DNA of 64,000 nt from JAIBJN01 sp963699495 (GCA_963699495.1 CAVOUB010000003.1:124001-188000); one strand, 5' to 3'. Shown: positions 46,452 to 56,381, numbered from the stretch's first letter. The notes: generated by a model not told the origin, from the letters alone. Numbers and translations: made by a program.

Positions 46452-47245
46452 GAGCTCTCCAGCTCCTGCAGGAGCTCCGGGGAGACCTCTCCGGAGCAGA
46501 TCTCCTGCGCGGCGCCCGTGAGGCGGGCGTTGAAGGCCTCGTCGAGCTCGACGCGCATGTCGCCCCCGGCGAGGTGGATCGTCACCGGGCTCTCGGCCCA
46601 GCCGTTCGCGACCGCGGCGCCTGCGACGGCGACGGCGCTCGTGCCGGAGGAGAGCGTCTCCCCCGCTCCGCGCTCCCAGACGCCGACGGTCGCCTCACTT
46701 GGCGAGTCGACGCGGACGAGCTGGACGTTGGTGCGCGCGGGGAAGCGCTCGTGGTTCTCGACGAGCGGGCCGAGGCGCAGGAGGTCTGCCCGATCGGGGT
46801 CTCGCCTGATGACGGCGTGCGGGTTCCCAACCGAGACCGGTGTGAACTCGAGCTCGGACCCGTTCACGGCGAGCGTCTCCATCGGCCCGACCTCGACCTT
46901 GCCCATCTCCGTCTCCACCATGAGCCCGCCGCGCATCCGCGCCACGACCTCGCGCGGCCCGACGGCGACCACGACCTCGTCGGCGCCGCTCCGGCGCGCG
47001 AGCCAGCGGGCTGCGATGCGCGTTCCGTTCCCCGACAGCTCGGCCGTCGAGCCGTCGGGGTTCCAGATGACGATCTCGGCGTGAGGGCCGTCCGCCGCCA
47101 CCACCTCGAGGATCCCGTCGGAGCCGATCCCCACGTGGTAGTCGCAGAGCCGCCGGACGAGCGGAGCCTCCAGCGGGAAGCCGACCTCAGCCCGCTCGAC
47201 GAGCAGGTAGTCGTTGGCGAGCCCGTGCCACTTCGAGAATCTCAT
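46448..47245 (-). CDS. dapF: Diaminopimelate epimerase homologue lacking both catalytic cysteines
   Basis: The 265-residue protein has the DapF fold (FSKWHGLANDYLLVE; PDGSTAELSGNGTR; NPHAVI; ERGAGETLSSGTSAVAV). DapF uses two cysteines, in the CGNG and CGTG motifs, to swap the alpha-carbon proton of LL-DAP. Here both positions are Ser (LSGNG, codon TCG; SSGTS, codon TCC). The rest of the active-site frame is kept. ATG 47245 is set by the family N-terminus and gives a 59-bp overlap with miaA. Either the enzyme works differently, has another substrate, or is inactive and the wall uses LL-DAP. Confidence 0.85.
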   Translation of the reverse strand: MRFSKWHGLANDYLLVERAEVGFPLEAPLVRRLCDYHVGIGSDGILEVVAADGPHAEIVIWNPDGSTAELSGNGTRIAARWLARRSGADEVVVAVGPREVVARMRGGLMVETEMGKVEVGPMETLAVNGSELEFTPVSVGNPHAVIRRDPDRADLLRLGPLVENHERFPARTNVQLVRVDSPSEATVGVWERGAGETLSSGTSAVAVAGAAVANGWAESPVTIHLAGGDMRVELDEAFNARLTGAAQEICSGEVSPELLQELESS

Positions 47246-48122
47246 CGGCGACCGCGTCCGGAGGACGATCGGCGCGAACGCTAACAACGCCCGGGATCCG
47301 GCGGAGCCACTTGCGCTGGTAGGCGGCATACTGCCGCGTCCTCCGCGCGACGGCGGCGACGGCCTCCTCGCGCGGGAGCGTGCCGAACTCCTCGAGTCCG
47401 ATCACCTTGCGCGCCGTGGCGGAGAGCGGTTCCGCGAGGGCGCGGGCCACCTCGTCCTCGACACCGCGCGCGACCATGGCGCGGGTCCGCTCATCGATCC
47501 GGCTTGCCAGCGTCTCGGCCTGGACGTCGAGGCCGATCACGATCGTCGGGTGGCGGGTGTCGTCGGTCCACAGGCGGTTCTGCGCCGGCGCCAGTGAGCC
47601 GCCGGCGTCGGCCAGCTCGAGCGCGCGCACGACGCGGCGGCGGTCGTTCGGGTGGACGGCCGCAGCCGCGGCCGGATCGCGCTCGGCCAGGGTGGCGTGG
47701 GCGGCCTCCGCTCCCGCCTCGTCGTAGAGGAGCTCCCAGCGCTCGCGGGCTCCCGTCGGCGGCGCCGGCGGCAGGTCGAGCTCGGCGAGAGCGGCGCGCA
47801 GGTAGAGGCCCGTCCCCCCCGCCACGATCGGCGTCCGCCCGGTGGCGAGAGCCTCGTCGACGGCGGCGTGCGCGAGGCGCTGGTAGTCACCCACCGACCC
47901 TTCGTGGTGGAGCGGCCAGATGCCGACGAGCCGTGTCGGCCGCCCGGGCTGATTCGTCAGGATCGGCAGCCCACGGTAGGCCTGCATCGCGTCGGCGGAG
48001 ATGACCTCGGCCGGGATGCGTTCGGCCAGCGCCTCGGCCACGGCGCTCTTGCCGGAGGCGGTCGGGCCGAAGACGGCAAGGACAAGGCCAGTCTGGCCCT
48101 GGGCTGAAGAGGCGATGCCCAC
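47187..48122 (-). CDS. miaA: tRNA dimethylallyltransferase
   Basis: MiaA prenylates A37 of tRNAs reading UNN codons, the substrate step before MiaB. The 311-residue protein has P-loop VFGPTASGKSAVAEAL, ISADAMQAYRGLPI, GGTGLYLRAAL and WLRRIPGV near the end. Its end overlaps the dapF-like gene by 59 bases. It lies downstream of miaB in the same direction. Confidence 0.95.
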   Translation of the reverse strand: MGIASSAQGQTGLVLAVFGPTASGKSAVAEALAERIPAEVISADAMQAYRGLPILTNQPGRPTRLVGIWPLHHEGSVGDYQRLAHAAVDEALATGRTPIVAGGTGLYLRAALAELDLPPAPPTGARERWELLYDEAGAEAAHATLAERDPAAAAAVHPNDRRRVVRALELADAGGSLAPAQNRLWTDDTRHPTIVIGLDVQAETLASRIDERTRAMVARGVEDEVARALAEPLSATARKVIGLEEFGTLPREEAVAAVARRTRQYAAYQRKWLRRIPGVVSVRADRPPDAVADEILEVARARQRLPARRAG

Positions 48123-48201
48123 TACGGTGGAGGGGCCGGCCGCGGGCCTCCCTCCGCTTCGAGCGTAACGCGGCAGCGCGCACGCGTGGTGCGCGAAATC
48201 G

Positions 48202-49536
48202 TCACGGAAGCGTGTCGGTGAGTGCGACGACTTGCGCCGCGCCCGCGAGCGTCGTCGACGTCGCCGCCTCGATCAGGACCGGGACGAGCTCGCCTGGCTC
48301 GGCGTGACCGGTGAAGTTGACCGTGGTGTTCCGCCGCGTGCGCCCGCGACTGAGCCGTGGGTCGGTGCGGCTCGGGCCCTCGACGAGCACCTCCTCGATC
48401 CCGCCGATGCGCTCTTCGTTTCGCTCGCGTGCGATCCGCTGGACGACGTCGATGAGGCGCTCGATGCGCTCGCGCTTGAGCTCCTCGGGCACCTGGTCCG
48501 GCATCGTCGCGGCCTCCGTGCCCTGTCGCGGGCTGTAGACGAAGGTGAACGCGCCGTCGTAGCGCACCTCCTCTACGACCTCGAGCGTCTCGCGGAAGTC
48601 GTCCTCCGTCTCGCCCGGGAATCCCACAATGATGTCCGTGGTAAGCGCCAGGTCCGGGATCGCCTCCCGGAGGCGCGCCACCAGCGCCAGGTAGCGGTCT
48701 CGACCGTACGTGCGGCGCATGCGCTTGAGGACGCGCGTCGAGCCCGACTGAAGCGGCAGGTGCGTGTGCTCGCAGACGGCCGCACACTCGGCCATCGCCT
48801 CGACGACCGGCGTCCGGAAATCCTTGGGATGCGGGCTGGTGAAACGAATGCGGTCGATTCCCGGGACGGCGTCGACCGCACGGAGCAGCTCACCGAACTC
48901 GGTGTGGACGTCGGGAAGGAGGTCCCGGCCCCAGGAGTTCACGTTCTGCCCGAGCAGCGTCACCTCGCGCACGCCGTCCGCAGCAAGGCTCGCCACCTCG
49001 GCGACGATCTCGCCGGGCCGCCGGCTCTGCTCGCGGCCGCGAACGGCCGGGACGATGCAGTACGAGCAGACCGAGTTGCAGCCCATGGAGATCTGCACCC
49101 AGGCCTGGAACGTCCGCGAGCGGCGCGACGGCAGGTCGCCTGCGAAGGTGCCCCACTCGGCGAAGCGGCCGCGCTCGACGCCGAGCCCGCCGGCGCCGAT
49201 CCAGTCGCCGAGATGCGGGATCGATCCGGGACCGAAGGCGACGTCGACGTACGGGTAGAGCTCGAAGATGCGCTCGCGCTGCGCCTCTGCGTAGCAGCCT
49301 CCGACAGCGATGACGCGCTCGGGGTCGGACCTCTTCAGCGCGGCTGCCTGCGCGAGGTGCGCGGCGAAGCGCTGGTCGGGCTTCTCGCGGACGGTGCAGG
49401 TGTTGAAGACGATGACGTCGGCCTCCTCCGGCGAGAGCGCTTCGCCGAGGCCGAGCGACTCGAGCAAGCCCTTGATTCGTTCGGAGTCGTGGGCGTTCAT
49501 CTGACACCCGAATGTCGTCACGTGGTAGCGCTTCAT
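48202..49536 (-). CDS. miaB: tRNA-2-methylthio-N6-dimethylallyladenosine synthase
   Basis: MiaB is a radical SAM enzyme that adds the methylthio group at A37. The 444-residue protein has three N-terminal cluster cysteines (TFGCQMNAHDSE, NTCTVREK, GGCYAEAQ). The radical SAM motif is ISMGCNSVCSYCIVPAVRG. A C-terminal TRAM domain closes it (VLVEGPSRTDPRLSRGRTRR). It heads the miaB-miaA-dapF-dapL-hflX-dut unit. Confidence 0.96.
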   Translation of the reverse strand: MKRYHVTTFGCQMNAHDSERIKGLLESLGLGEALSPEEADVIVFNTCTVREKPDQRFAAHLAQAAALKRSDPERVIAVGGCYAEAQRERIFELYPYVDVAFGPGSIPHLGDWIGAGGLGVERGRFAEWGTFAGDLPSRRSRTFQAWVQISMGCNSVCSYCIVPAVRGREQSRRPGEIVAEVASLAADGVREVTLLGQNVNSWGRDLLPDVHTEFGELLRAVDAVPGIDRIRFTSPHPKDFRTPVVEAMAECAAVCEHTHLPLQSGSTRVLKRMRRTYGRDRYLALVARLREAIPDLALTTDIIVGFPGETEDDFRETLEVVEEVRYDGAFTFVYSPRQGTEAATMPDQVPEELKRERIERLIDVVQRIARERNEERIGGIEEVLVEGPSRTDPRLSRGRTRRNTTVNFTGHAEPGELVPVLIEAATSTTLAGAAQVVALTDTLP

Positions 49537-49544
49537 CCGCGGAA

Positions 49545-49550
49545 ACTGTA
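49545..49550 (-). promoter_or_regulatory. -10 box for miaB, leaderless arrangement
   Basis: On the - strand this reads TACAGT, eight bases before the miaB ATG, with no Shine-Dalgarno sequence. Confidence 0.45.
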
Positions 49551-49630
49551 GCGGGGTCGTAAACGGCCTTGTCCCCCCCTGACCTGCGGTTTACGATCGC
49601 ACGAGTCCGTCTCAGCCCTGGGGGTTTCAC

Positions 49631-52290
49631 ATGTCGAGGTGGTCGAAGTCGCGGGGACGCTTGCTCCCCGTCCTGCTGGTGGTGGCCGTCGTCCTCCCGC
49701 TCGTCATCGCGCCCGGCAGCGCGCGGGCGGCGCCGACGGAGCTCTTCTTCTCGGAGTACGTCGAGGGGACGAGCAACAACAAGGCCTTGGAGATCTACAA
49801 CGGCACCGGTGCGCCGATCGATCTGGCTGCGAACAGCTACGCGGTCCAGATGTGCTTCAACGGGAGCGCGACGTGCTCGCTCACGATCTCGCTCGTGGGC
49901 ACCGTTGCCGCAGGCGACGTCTTCGTGCTCGCACAGAGCGCGGCCAGCGCCCCGGTCCTCGCGCAGGCCGACCAGACGAACGGGTCCGGGTGGTTCAACG
50001 GCGATGACGTCGTCGTGCTTCGGCGCGGCTCGACCCTGGTCGACGCGATCGGCCAGCTCGGCGTCGATCCCGGCACGGAATGGGGCACCGGCCTCACGAG
50101 CACGGCCGACAACACGCTCCGGCGCAAGAGCGCGATCGAAGCGGGCGACTCGAACCCGACCGACGTCTTCGATCCTGCGGTGGAATGGGACGGCTTCGCG
50201 ACCGACGACTTCTCCGGTCTCGGCGCACATTCCGCGGTGGTGGCGGACGCCGCCCCGCAGGTCGTGGCGACGTCGCCCACGGCCGGAGCGACGGGCGTTT
50301 CCCCCAGCTCTGACGTGACCCTGACGTTCAGCGAGCCCGTTTCGGTCGCCGGAGCGTGGTTCACGATCTCGTGCGCTCTCAGCGGTGCGCACACGGCCGT
50401 CGCGAGCGGCGGGCCCACGACCTTCACGCTCGCTCCCGACGTCGACTTTGCGCCGGGCGAGACCTGCACGACGACGATCGTCGGCGCCCAGGTCTCCGAC
50501 ATCGACGCCGACGATCCTCCGGATTCGATGGCGGGCGACTTCGCCTGGTCCTTCACGACTGTCGGCCCGACTCGGCGCATCCACGAGATCCAGGGAGCCG
50601 CTCACCGGTCGCCGCTCGAGGGCCAGGCTGTCTCGGACGTCCCGGGCGTCGTGACCGCACTCGTCTCGAACGGCTTCTTCTACCAGGATCCGGATCCGGA
50701 CGGCGACCCGGCCACGTCTGAGGGCCTGTTCGTCTTCACATCGGCTGCGCCCTCCGTCGCCGTCGGCGACTCGGTCCGGGTCGACGGGTTCGTGACCGAG
50801 TTCCGGCCCGGCGGCGCAACCGGAAGCAACCTGACGCAGACCGAGCTCACGTCACCCGTGGTCGAGATCCTCTCGAGCGGCAACCCGCTGCCCGGGCCGG
50901 GCGTCATCGGCAAGGGCGGGCGCGTCCCGCCGGACGAGGTGATCGAGGACGACGTCTCGGGCGACGTGGAGACGAGCGGGTCTTCGACCCCGCCCAGGAC
51001 GGGATCGACTTCTACGAGAGCTTCGAGTCGATGCGCGTCCGGGTGAACAGGGCGCGGGTGGTCGGGCCGACGAACGCCTTCGGCGAGATCCCGGTCGTGG
51101 GGGACGCGGGCGAGCGCGCGAGCGTCAAGACGACTCGGGGCGGCGTCGTCGTCCGGGCGAACGACTTCAACCCCGAGCGGATCCACCTCGACGACCGCTT
51201 CATGCCGGTGCCCCTCCTGGACGTCGGCGATCGCTTCAGGGGGCCGGTCGTCGGGATCCTCGACTACAGCTTCGGCAACTTCAAGCTCGACGTCTCGGAG
51301 CCGGTCTCGAGCGTCTCGGGCGGGCTCAAGCGGGAGTCCGCGAAGGCCGCCGGCAACCATGAGATCGCGGTCGCGACCTTCAACGTCGAGAACCTCGACC
51401 CGGGCGACGGCCCGGCGAAGTTCGCGGAGCTGGCGGATCTGATCGTCAACAACCTCAAGGCGCCTGACTTGCTGGCGCTGGAGGAGATCCAGGATGCAAA
51501 CGGCCCCGTGAACGACGGGACGACGGACGGCGGCCCGACACTCGAGTTGCTCATCTCCGCCATCCAGGCCGCGGGCGGACCGCTCTACGAATACCGCCAG
51601 ATCGACCCGGTGAACAACCAGGACGGAGGCGAGCCGGGCGGGAACATCCGCGTCGGCTTCATCTTCCGCACCGACCGGGGCCTGTCGTTCGTCGACCGGC
51701 CGGGCGGCACGTCCACAGCCGCGACGGGGGTCGTCGTAGGCACGAACGGGCCCGAGCTGACGTTCAGCCCCGGCCGCATCGACCCCACGAACCCGGCGTT
51801 CAACGCGAGCCGTAAGCCGCTCGTGGGCGAGTTCCGGTACCGGAACCGGACGCTGTTCGTGATCGCCAACCACTTCAACTCCAAGGGTGGCGACGATCCG
51901 CTCTTCGGCCGCTTCCAGCCACCGAACCAGATCACGGCGTCGCAGCGACACGCACAGGCGGCGATCGTCAACGGCTTCGTGGACGACCTCCTCGCCGTCG
52001 ATCGCCGCGCAGACGTGATCGTGCTCGGAGACCTGAACGACTTCGAGTTCTCCGAGACGCTCCAGATCCTGCAAGGAGGAGTGCTCGAGAACCTCCTCCT
52101 CACGCTCCCGCGACGCGAGCGGTACACGTACGTGTTCGAAGGCAACTCACAGGTGCTCGACCAGCTCCTCACCAGCCGGCACCTCTTCAGGTCGCTGACC
52201 ATCTACGACGTCGTGCACGTGAACTCGGAATTCGCCGACCAGGCGAGCGACCACGAGCCTCAGGTCGCCCGCTTCTCGCTGCGCGAATGA
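49631..52290 (+). pseudogene. Secreted endonuclease/exonuclease/phosphatase-family protein with lamin-tail and Ig-like domains, one frameshift
   Basis: A signal peptide (about 1-35) is followed by a lamin-tail-like domain (FFSEYVEGTSNNKALEIYNG). A Big_5/SbsA-type Ig domain follows (PQVVATSPTAGATGVSPSSD...TLTFSEPV), then an OB-like region. The C-terminal EEP domain carries VATFNVENLDPGD, LLALEEIQDANG, VIANHFNSKGGDD, VLGDLNDFE and a final SDHEPQVA, the full metal-dependent nuclease/phosphatase set. The frame changes near 50979, where GCGGG seems to lack one base before VFDPAQDGIDFYESFE. It would act outside the cell on DNA or phosphodiesters. The single deletion in a G-run may be a sequencing error. 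Confidence 0.8.
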
Positions 52291-52298
52291 GAGCGAGG

Positions 52299-52340
52299 CC
52301 GCGCCGTCGAGCCGCCTACTTGGCGAACTCGACGGCGCGG
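52299..52340. terminator. 13-bp inverted repeat between convergent genes
   Basis: CCGCGCCGTCGAG (52299-52311) pairs perfectly with 52328-52340, with a 16-nt loop. The right arm lies inside the last codons of rny and the loop holds its stop. It may end transcription in both directions, although no T-run follows. Confidence 0.5.
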
Positions 52341-53854
52341 CTCTCGCGAATGACCGTCACCTTGATCTGGCCCGGGTATTCGAGCTGGCCTTCGATCTCG
52401 CGGGCGATCTCGTGTGAGAGCAGGATCGCTGCGTCGTCGTCGATGTCGGTGGGCTTCACCATCACCCGGATCTCACGGCCGGCCTGCAGCGCGTAGACCC
52501 GTTCGACACCCTTCTTCTCCGACGCGATCTTCTCGAGCGTCTCGAGGCGTTTGATGTAGTGCTCCAGGCTCTCTCCGCGGGCACCGGGCCGTGATGCCGA
52601 GATCGCATCGGCGGAGATGACGAGCACGGCCTCCACGGTCTGCGGCTGCACCTCGTAGTGGTGGGCCTCGACGGCATGGACGACCGCCTGGGACTCGCCG
52701 TAGCGCTTGGCCATCTGCGCGGAGATGACCGCGTGCGAGCCCTCGACTTCGTGCGTCATCGCCTTGCCGACGTCGTGGAGCAGCGCGGCGCGCTTCGCCG
52801 TCTTGACGTTGGCGCCCAGTTCGGCCGCCATCACGCCCGCCAGGTGGGCGCACTCGAGGGAGTGCTTGAGGATGTTCTGCCCGTAGCTCGTCCGGTAGCG
52901 CAGGCGGCCGAGGACCTTCACGAGCTCCTCGTGCATCTTCCCGCAGTTCGCCTCGAAGACCGCCTGCTCGCCGGCCTGGCGGATGTGGTCGTCGATCTCC
53001 GCCTTCGAGCGGTAGTACATCTCCTCGATGCGGGACGGGTGGATGCGGCCGTCCTCGACGAGCTTCGCCAGGGTCAGCTTGGCGACCTCACGGCGAACGC
53101 CGTCGAAGGACGAGAGGACGACCGCCTGCGGCGTGTCGTCGATGATGAAGTCCACTCCGGTGAGGTTCTCGAGGGCGCGGATGTTCCGCCCCTCGCGGCC
53201 GATGATGCGGCCCTTCATGTCGTCGGACGGCAGCTCGACGATCGAGACCGTCGTCTCGGCGGCGTGACTGGCCGCGACGCGCTGAAGCGCGTCGGCGACG
53301 AGGTTCCGGGCGCGACGCTTCGCGTCGGTGCGGGCCTCCTCCTCGAGCTGGCGCACCATACGCCCGAGGTCGTGGCGAACCAGCTCCTCGGAGCGCTCGA
53401 GCACCTGCTTCTTGGCCTCTTCGATCGTGAGCCCGGAGATGCGCTGGAGCTCCTTGAGCTGGTCGTCCTTGGCCGTTTTCGTCTCGTCCTGGAGCTGCTT
53501 GAGGTGCACCTCGCGATCCAGGAGCCCCTGCTCGCGGCGCTCGATCTCGGTGAGCTTGCGGTCGATCTCCTCTTCCTTCGTGATCACCCGCTCCTCGATC
53601 TTGGCGATCTCCGAGCGCTTGTCCTTCAGCTCCTGCTCGACTTCGGCTCGGAGCTTGAGAGCAAGCTCGCGAGCCTCGACCTGAGCCTCGCGGCGGATCG
53701 CGTCGGCCGCCCGGGCGGCGTCCGTCGTGACGCGGTCGGACTCGGCCGCGGCCGCGGCTGCGCGGCGCGTGACGAGCATGCGCGTCCCGACGAGACCGCC
53801 GGCGAGCACGCCGAGCACGATCCCGAGGATCAGGAGGCCGATGGAAGTTCCCAT
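52316..53854 (-). CDS. rny: Ribonuclease Y
   Basis: This membrane-anchored endoribonuclease starts mRNA decay. The 512-residue protein has an N-terminal membrane helix (about 5-25) and a long charged coiled coil (about 30-195). A KH domain follows (MKGRIIGREGRNIRALENLT, about 205-225). The HD domain has RAALLHDVGKAMTHE and a downstream AHHYEV. Start ATG after TAGGAGCGAGCA. The 229-bp spacer to recX (53855-54083) holds no clear gene. Confidence 0.96.
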   Translation of the reverse strand: MGTSIGLLILGIVLGVLAGGLVGTRMLVTRRAAAAAAESDRVTTDAARAADAIRREAQVEARELALKLRAEVEQELKDKRSEIAKIEERVITKEEEIDRKLTEIERREQGLLDREVHLKQLQDETKTAKDDQLKELQRISGLTIEEAKKQVLERSEELVRHDLGRMVRQLEEEARTDAKRRARNLVADALQRVAASHAAETTVSIVELPSDDMKGRIIGREGRNIRALENLTGVDFIIDDTPQAVVLSSFDGVRREVAKLTLAKLVEDGRIHPSRIEEMYYRSKAEIDDHIRQAGEQAVFEANCGKMHEELVKVLGRLRYRTSYGQNILKHSLECAHLAGVMAAELGANVKTAKRAALLHDVGKAMTHEVEGSHAVISAQMAKRYGESQAVVHAVEAHHYEVQPQTVEAVLVISADAISASRPGARGESLEHYIKRLETLEKIASEKKGVERVYALQAGREIRVMVKPTDIDDDAAILLSHEIAREIEGQLEYPGQIKVTVIRESRAVEFAK

Positions 53855-54083
53855 TGCTCGCTCCTACGTTTAAGCCCGTAGGAACGGCGGTTTCGGTGAA
53901 TCGGCGGCCCCGCAGGCACGCCTCACAGCGGACTAGGTCTCCGCTCGAGTGCTCCCTCCCACCAAGGTGCTGCGGGCCGTTACGTGTTTTGTGTCGAGGT
54001 GTATGTCGGTCCCAGTCCGATTCGGCCAAAAGCCGTTCCGATGCAGGCAAGTCATGCTTGAGGTCCCACCATGGTAACCGGGG

Positions 54084-54680
54084 TCAGCGGTCCTCGTCCA
54101 GAGCGCCGAGCACGTCCTCGATCGTCTCGTGGGCGAAACCTCGTCGGGCGAGCAGCTTCCAGGCGGCGCGCAAGCCCCCCGCCCGGTCCGCGAGCGGTTG
54201 CGCGCGCTCCTCCTCGGGCGCGAGCCCGGCGAGCGCCGCCTGCACGTCGCCGTCACCGAACCCTTCCCCCGCCAGCCGCGCGGCGACGGCTGCGTTCCCC
54301 CACCCGCGGTCGGCGAGCGCCTGCGCGCGGCTTCGGGCAGTGCGCGCGTCGTCGACCACGCCGACGCGCGCCAGCGTGACCAGGGCGCCCTCTGCGGCGG
54401 GCGCGCGAACGCCGCGGGCGGCGAGGCGCTCCAGGAGGGCGCGAGCCGACACATCGCGGCGCGCGACGACTCGCGCAGCGGCGTCCAGAGCCTCCACGCG
54501 CATCAGCTCCCGGCGTACGGCGCGAAGGAGGGGGCGGTCGAGCTCGACGCCCGGTGCCAGGCCGCAGCGCAGGACGACGTCGGCGGGAACCCGCCGCCAG
54601 CGCTCTCCGTCGACCTCGAGCTCCACCCGCCCGGAGCGGACACGGCGAACGGCGGTCAGCCTCGGGGGCGCGTCCCCCAC
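54084..54680 (-). CDS. recX: Regulatory protein RecX
   Basis: RecX binds and limits RecA filaments. The 198-residue protein is built of three-helix repeats typical of the family (VARRDVSARALLERLAARGV; VDDARTARSRAQALADRGWG; RAAWKLLARRGFAHETIEDV). It follows recA by five bases, the usual coupling. It is Ala/Arg-rich with low residue diversity, as is common in high-GC RecX. Confidence 0.88.
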   Translation of the reverse strand: MGDAPPRLTAVRRVRSGRVELEVDGERWRRVPADVVLRCGLAPGVELDRPLLRAVRRELMRVEALDAAARVVARRDVSARALLERLAARGVRAPAAEGALVTLARVGVVDDARTARSRAQALADRGWGNAAVAARLAGEGFGDGDVQAALAGLAPEEERAQPLADRAGGLRAAWKLLARRGFAHETIEDVLGALDEDR

Positions 54681-54685
54681 GCGGC

Positions 54686-55816
54686 TCAGCTCGCTGAGGC
54701 GGCGGCCTTCTCGGCCTCGACCTCGACGCCGGCCTCGGCCTCTCGGTCTGCCTCAGCCGCCTGGGCCGCGGCGGCGGCGACCTTCGCGCTCTCGTCCACG
54801 GGCAGGAGCCGGGACGAGACGACCGCGTCGGGCCCGAGCTCGGATTGGACCGCGCGCAGGATGCCATCGGTGACGTCGGGGTGCTCCCTCAGGAACGCGG
54901 TGGCGTTCTGCCGGCCCTGGCCGAGGCGCTCGTCGGCGAAGCTGAAGTACGAGCCGGACTTCTGCACGAGCTTTCGCTCGAGCCCGACGTCGAGGACGCT
55001 TCCCTCCCAGGAGATGCCGTCGCCGTAGATGATGTCGAACTCGGCTTGCTTGAACGGCGGGGCGACCTTGTTCTTCACGACCTTGACCCGCACGCGGTTC
55101 CCGATCGCCTCGACGCCCTCCTTGAGGGTCTCGATGCGCCGGATGTCGAGGCGGACGGACGAGTAGAACTTGAGGGCGCGGCCGCCCGGGGTCGTCTCCG
55201 GGCTGCCGAACATGACCCCGATCTTCTCGCGGAGCTGGTTCGTGAAGAGCGCCACCGTCCCGGTCCGGTTGAGGGTTCCCGCCAGCTTGCGGAGCGCCTG
55301 GCTCATCAGCCTCGCCTGGAGGCCGACGTGGCTGTCCCCCATCTCACCCTCGATCTCGGCCTTGGGGGTGAGCGCGGCGACCGAGTCCACGGCGACGACG
55401 TCGAGCGCGCCGCTGCGGATGAGGAGCTCCGCGATCTCGAGCGCCTGCTCGCCGTTGTCGGGCTGCGAGACGAGGAGGTCGTCGATGTTGACGCCGATCC
55501 GCCGTGCGTAGGCAGGGTCCATCGCGTGCTCGGCGTCGATGAAGGCGCAGATCCCGCCGCGCCGCTGCGCCTCCGCGATGACGTGGTAGACGAGCGTCGT
55601 CTTGCCCGAGGACTCCGGGCCGAAGATCTCCACGACCCGGCCCCGCGGGAGGCCGCCGATGCCCAGTGCGACGTCCAGCGAGAGCGCGCCCGTCGAGATG
55701 GACGGAATGGAGACCTGCGCCTGGTCGCTCATCTTCATGACCGAGCCCTTCCCGAACGTGCGCTCGATCTGGCTCAGCGCCGCGTCAAGGGCGTTTTCGC
55801 GAGTGGAGTCGGTCAC
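54686..55816 (-). CDS. recA: Recombinase RecA
   Basis: RecA is the strand-exchange ATPase and SOS coprotease. The 376-residue protein has Walker A in IFGPESSGKTTLVYH (about 64-78), FIDAEHAMDPAYARRIGV, Walker B VVAVDSVAALTPKAEIEG and loop 2 with FTNQLREKIGVMFGSPE. An extra Glu/Ala tail of about 40 residues follows the core. No obvious LexA box is seen just upstream, where the gap to thpR is only four bases. The promoter is probably at rodZ. Confidence 0.97.
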   Translation of the reverse strand: MTDSTRENALDAALSQIERTFGKGSVMKMSDQAQVSIPSISTGALSLDVALGIGGLPRGRVVEIFGPESSGKTTLVYHVIAEAQRRGGICAFIDAEHAMDPAYARRIGVNIDDLLVSQPDNGEQALEIAELLIRSGALDVVAVDSVAALTPKAEIEGEMGDSHVGLQARLMSQALRKLAGTLNRTGTVALFTNQLREKIGVMFGSPETTPGGRALKFYSSVRLDIRRIETLKEGVEAIGNRVRVKVVKNKVAPPFKQAEFDIIYGDGISWEGSVLDVGLERKLVQKSGSYFSFADERLGQGRQNATAFLREHPDVTDGILRAVQSELGPDAVVSSRLLPVDESAKVAAAAAQAAEADREAEAGVEVEAEKAAASAS

Positions 55817-55820
55817 GACG

Positions 55821-56381
55821 TCAACCTCCCAGAGGAACCGATCGGAGAATCTCGTACTGCGCCCCGGATGGCCGCAGCACCGAATGATAGAGAGCCACTT
55901 CGGACGGACTGACCGGCCCGAGCTCGGGGAGCGGCGGGGCCAGCCGAGGGGGCCGGCGGAAGCGGAGGACGGTCACGTGCGGGAGCCACCGTCGGCCCTC
56001 GCGCTCGTAGACCCCGAGCCGTTCGAGCTTCTCCCCGACCGCCGCTGCGAGCCGGGTCGCGCGCCCGCCCTCGTCCTCGAGCTGGAGCATGCCGACGCTG
56101 CGGGTCTCCCGGTACTTCGAGACCGCGAGCATCGGGCGCTCGGCCGCCAGCGCGGCCTCTCGCAGGGCCTCGACCACGCCGTCGACGTCGGAGGAGGGCC
56201 TGCCGCCGAGAAACGCGAGCGTGACGTGGAGGTTCTCGGGCGGCACGAGCCGCGTTTCGCGGGCGCCCGCGAGCTCGCTGCGCTGCCAGGCGACGAGGCG
56301 CTCGACGGTGTCCGCGGGGAGCGTAAGGGCGGTGAAGAGGCGGAGGCGCTCATGCCCCTCGACGCTACCCGGCGAGGTCAC
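55821..56381 (-). CDS. thpR: RNA 2',3'-cyclic phosphodiesterase (2H family)
   Basis: The 186-residue 2H phosphoesterase has the two catalytic motifs HVTLAFLGG and HVTVLRFRRP and an N-terminal LFTALTLPADTV. It opens 2',3'-cyclic ends of RNA. I start it at GTG 56381 because upstream frame overlaps cinA and looks non-coding. No Shine-Dalgarno sequence is visible, so the start is not certain. It lies between cinA and recA, the usual actinobacterial order. Confidence 0.85.
   Translation of the reverse strand: MTSPGSVEGHERLRLFTALTLPADTVERLVAWQRSELAGARETRLVPPENLHVTLAFLGGRPSSDVDGVVEALREAALAAERPMLAVSKYRETRSVGMLQLEDEGGRATRLAAAVGEKLERLGVYEREGRRWLPHVTVLRFRRPPRLAPPLPELGPVSPSEVALYHSVLRPSGAQYEILRSVPLGG

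Noticed and set aside
54084..55850. LexA box at recA
   Set aside because: recA is four bases after thpR within an operon and no clear LexA-type dyad is seen next to it.
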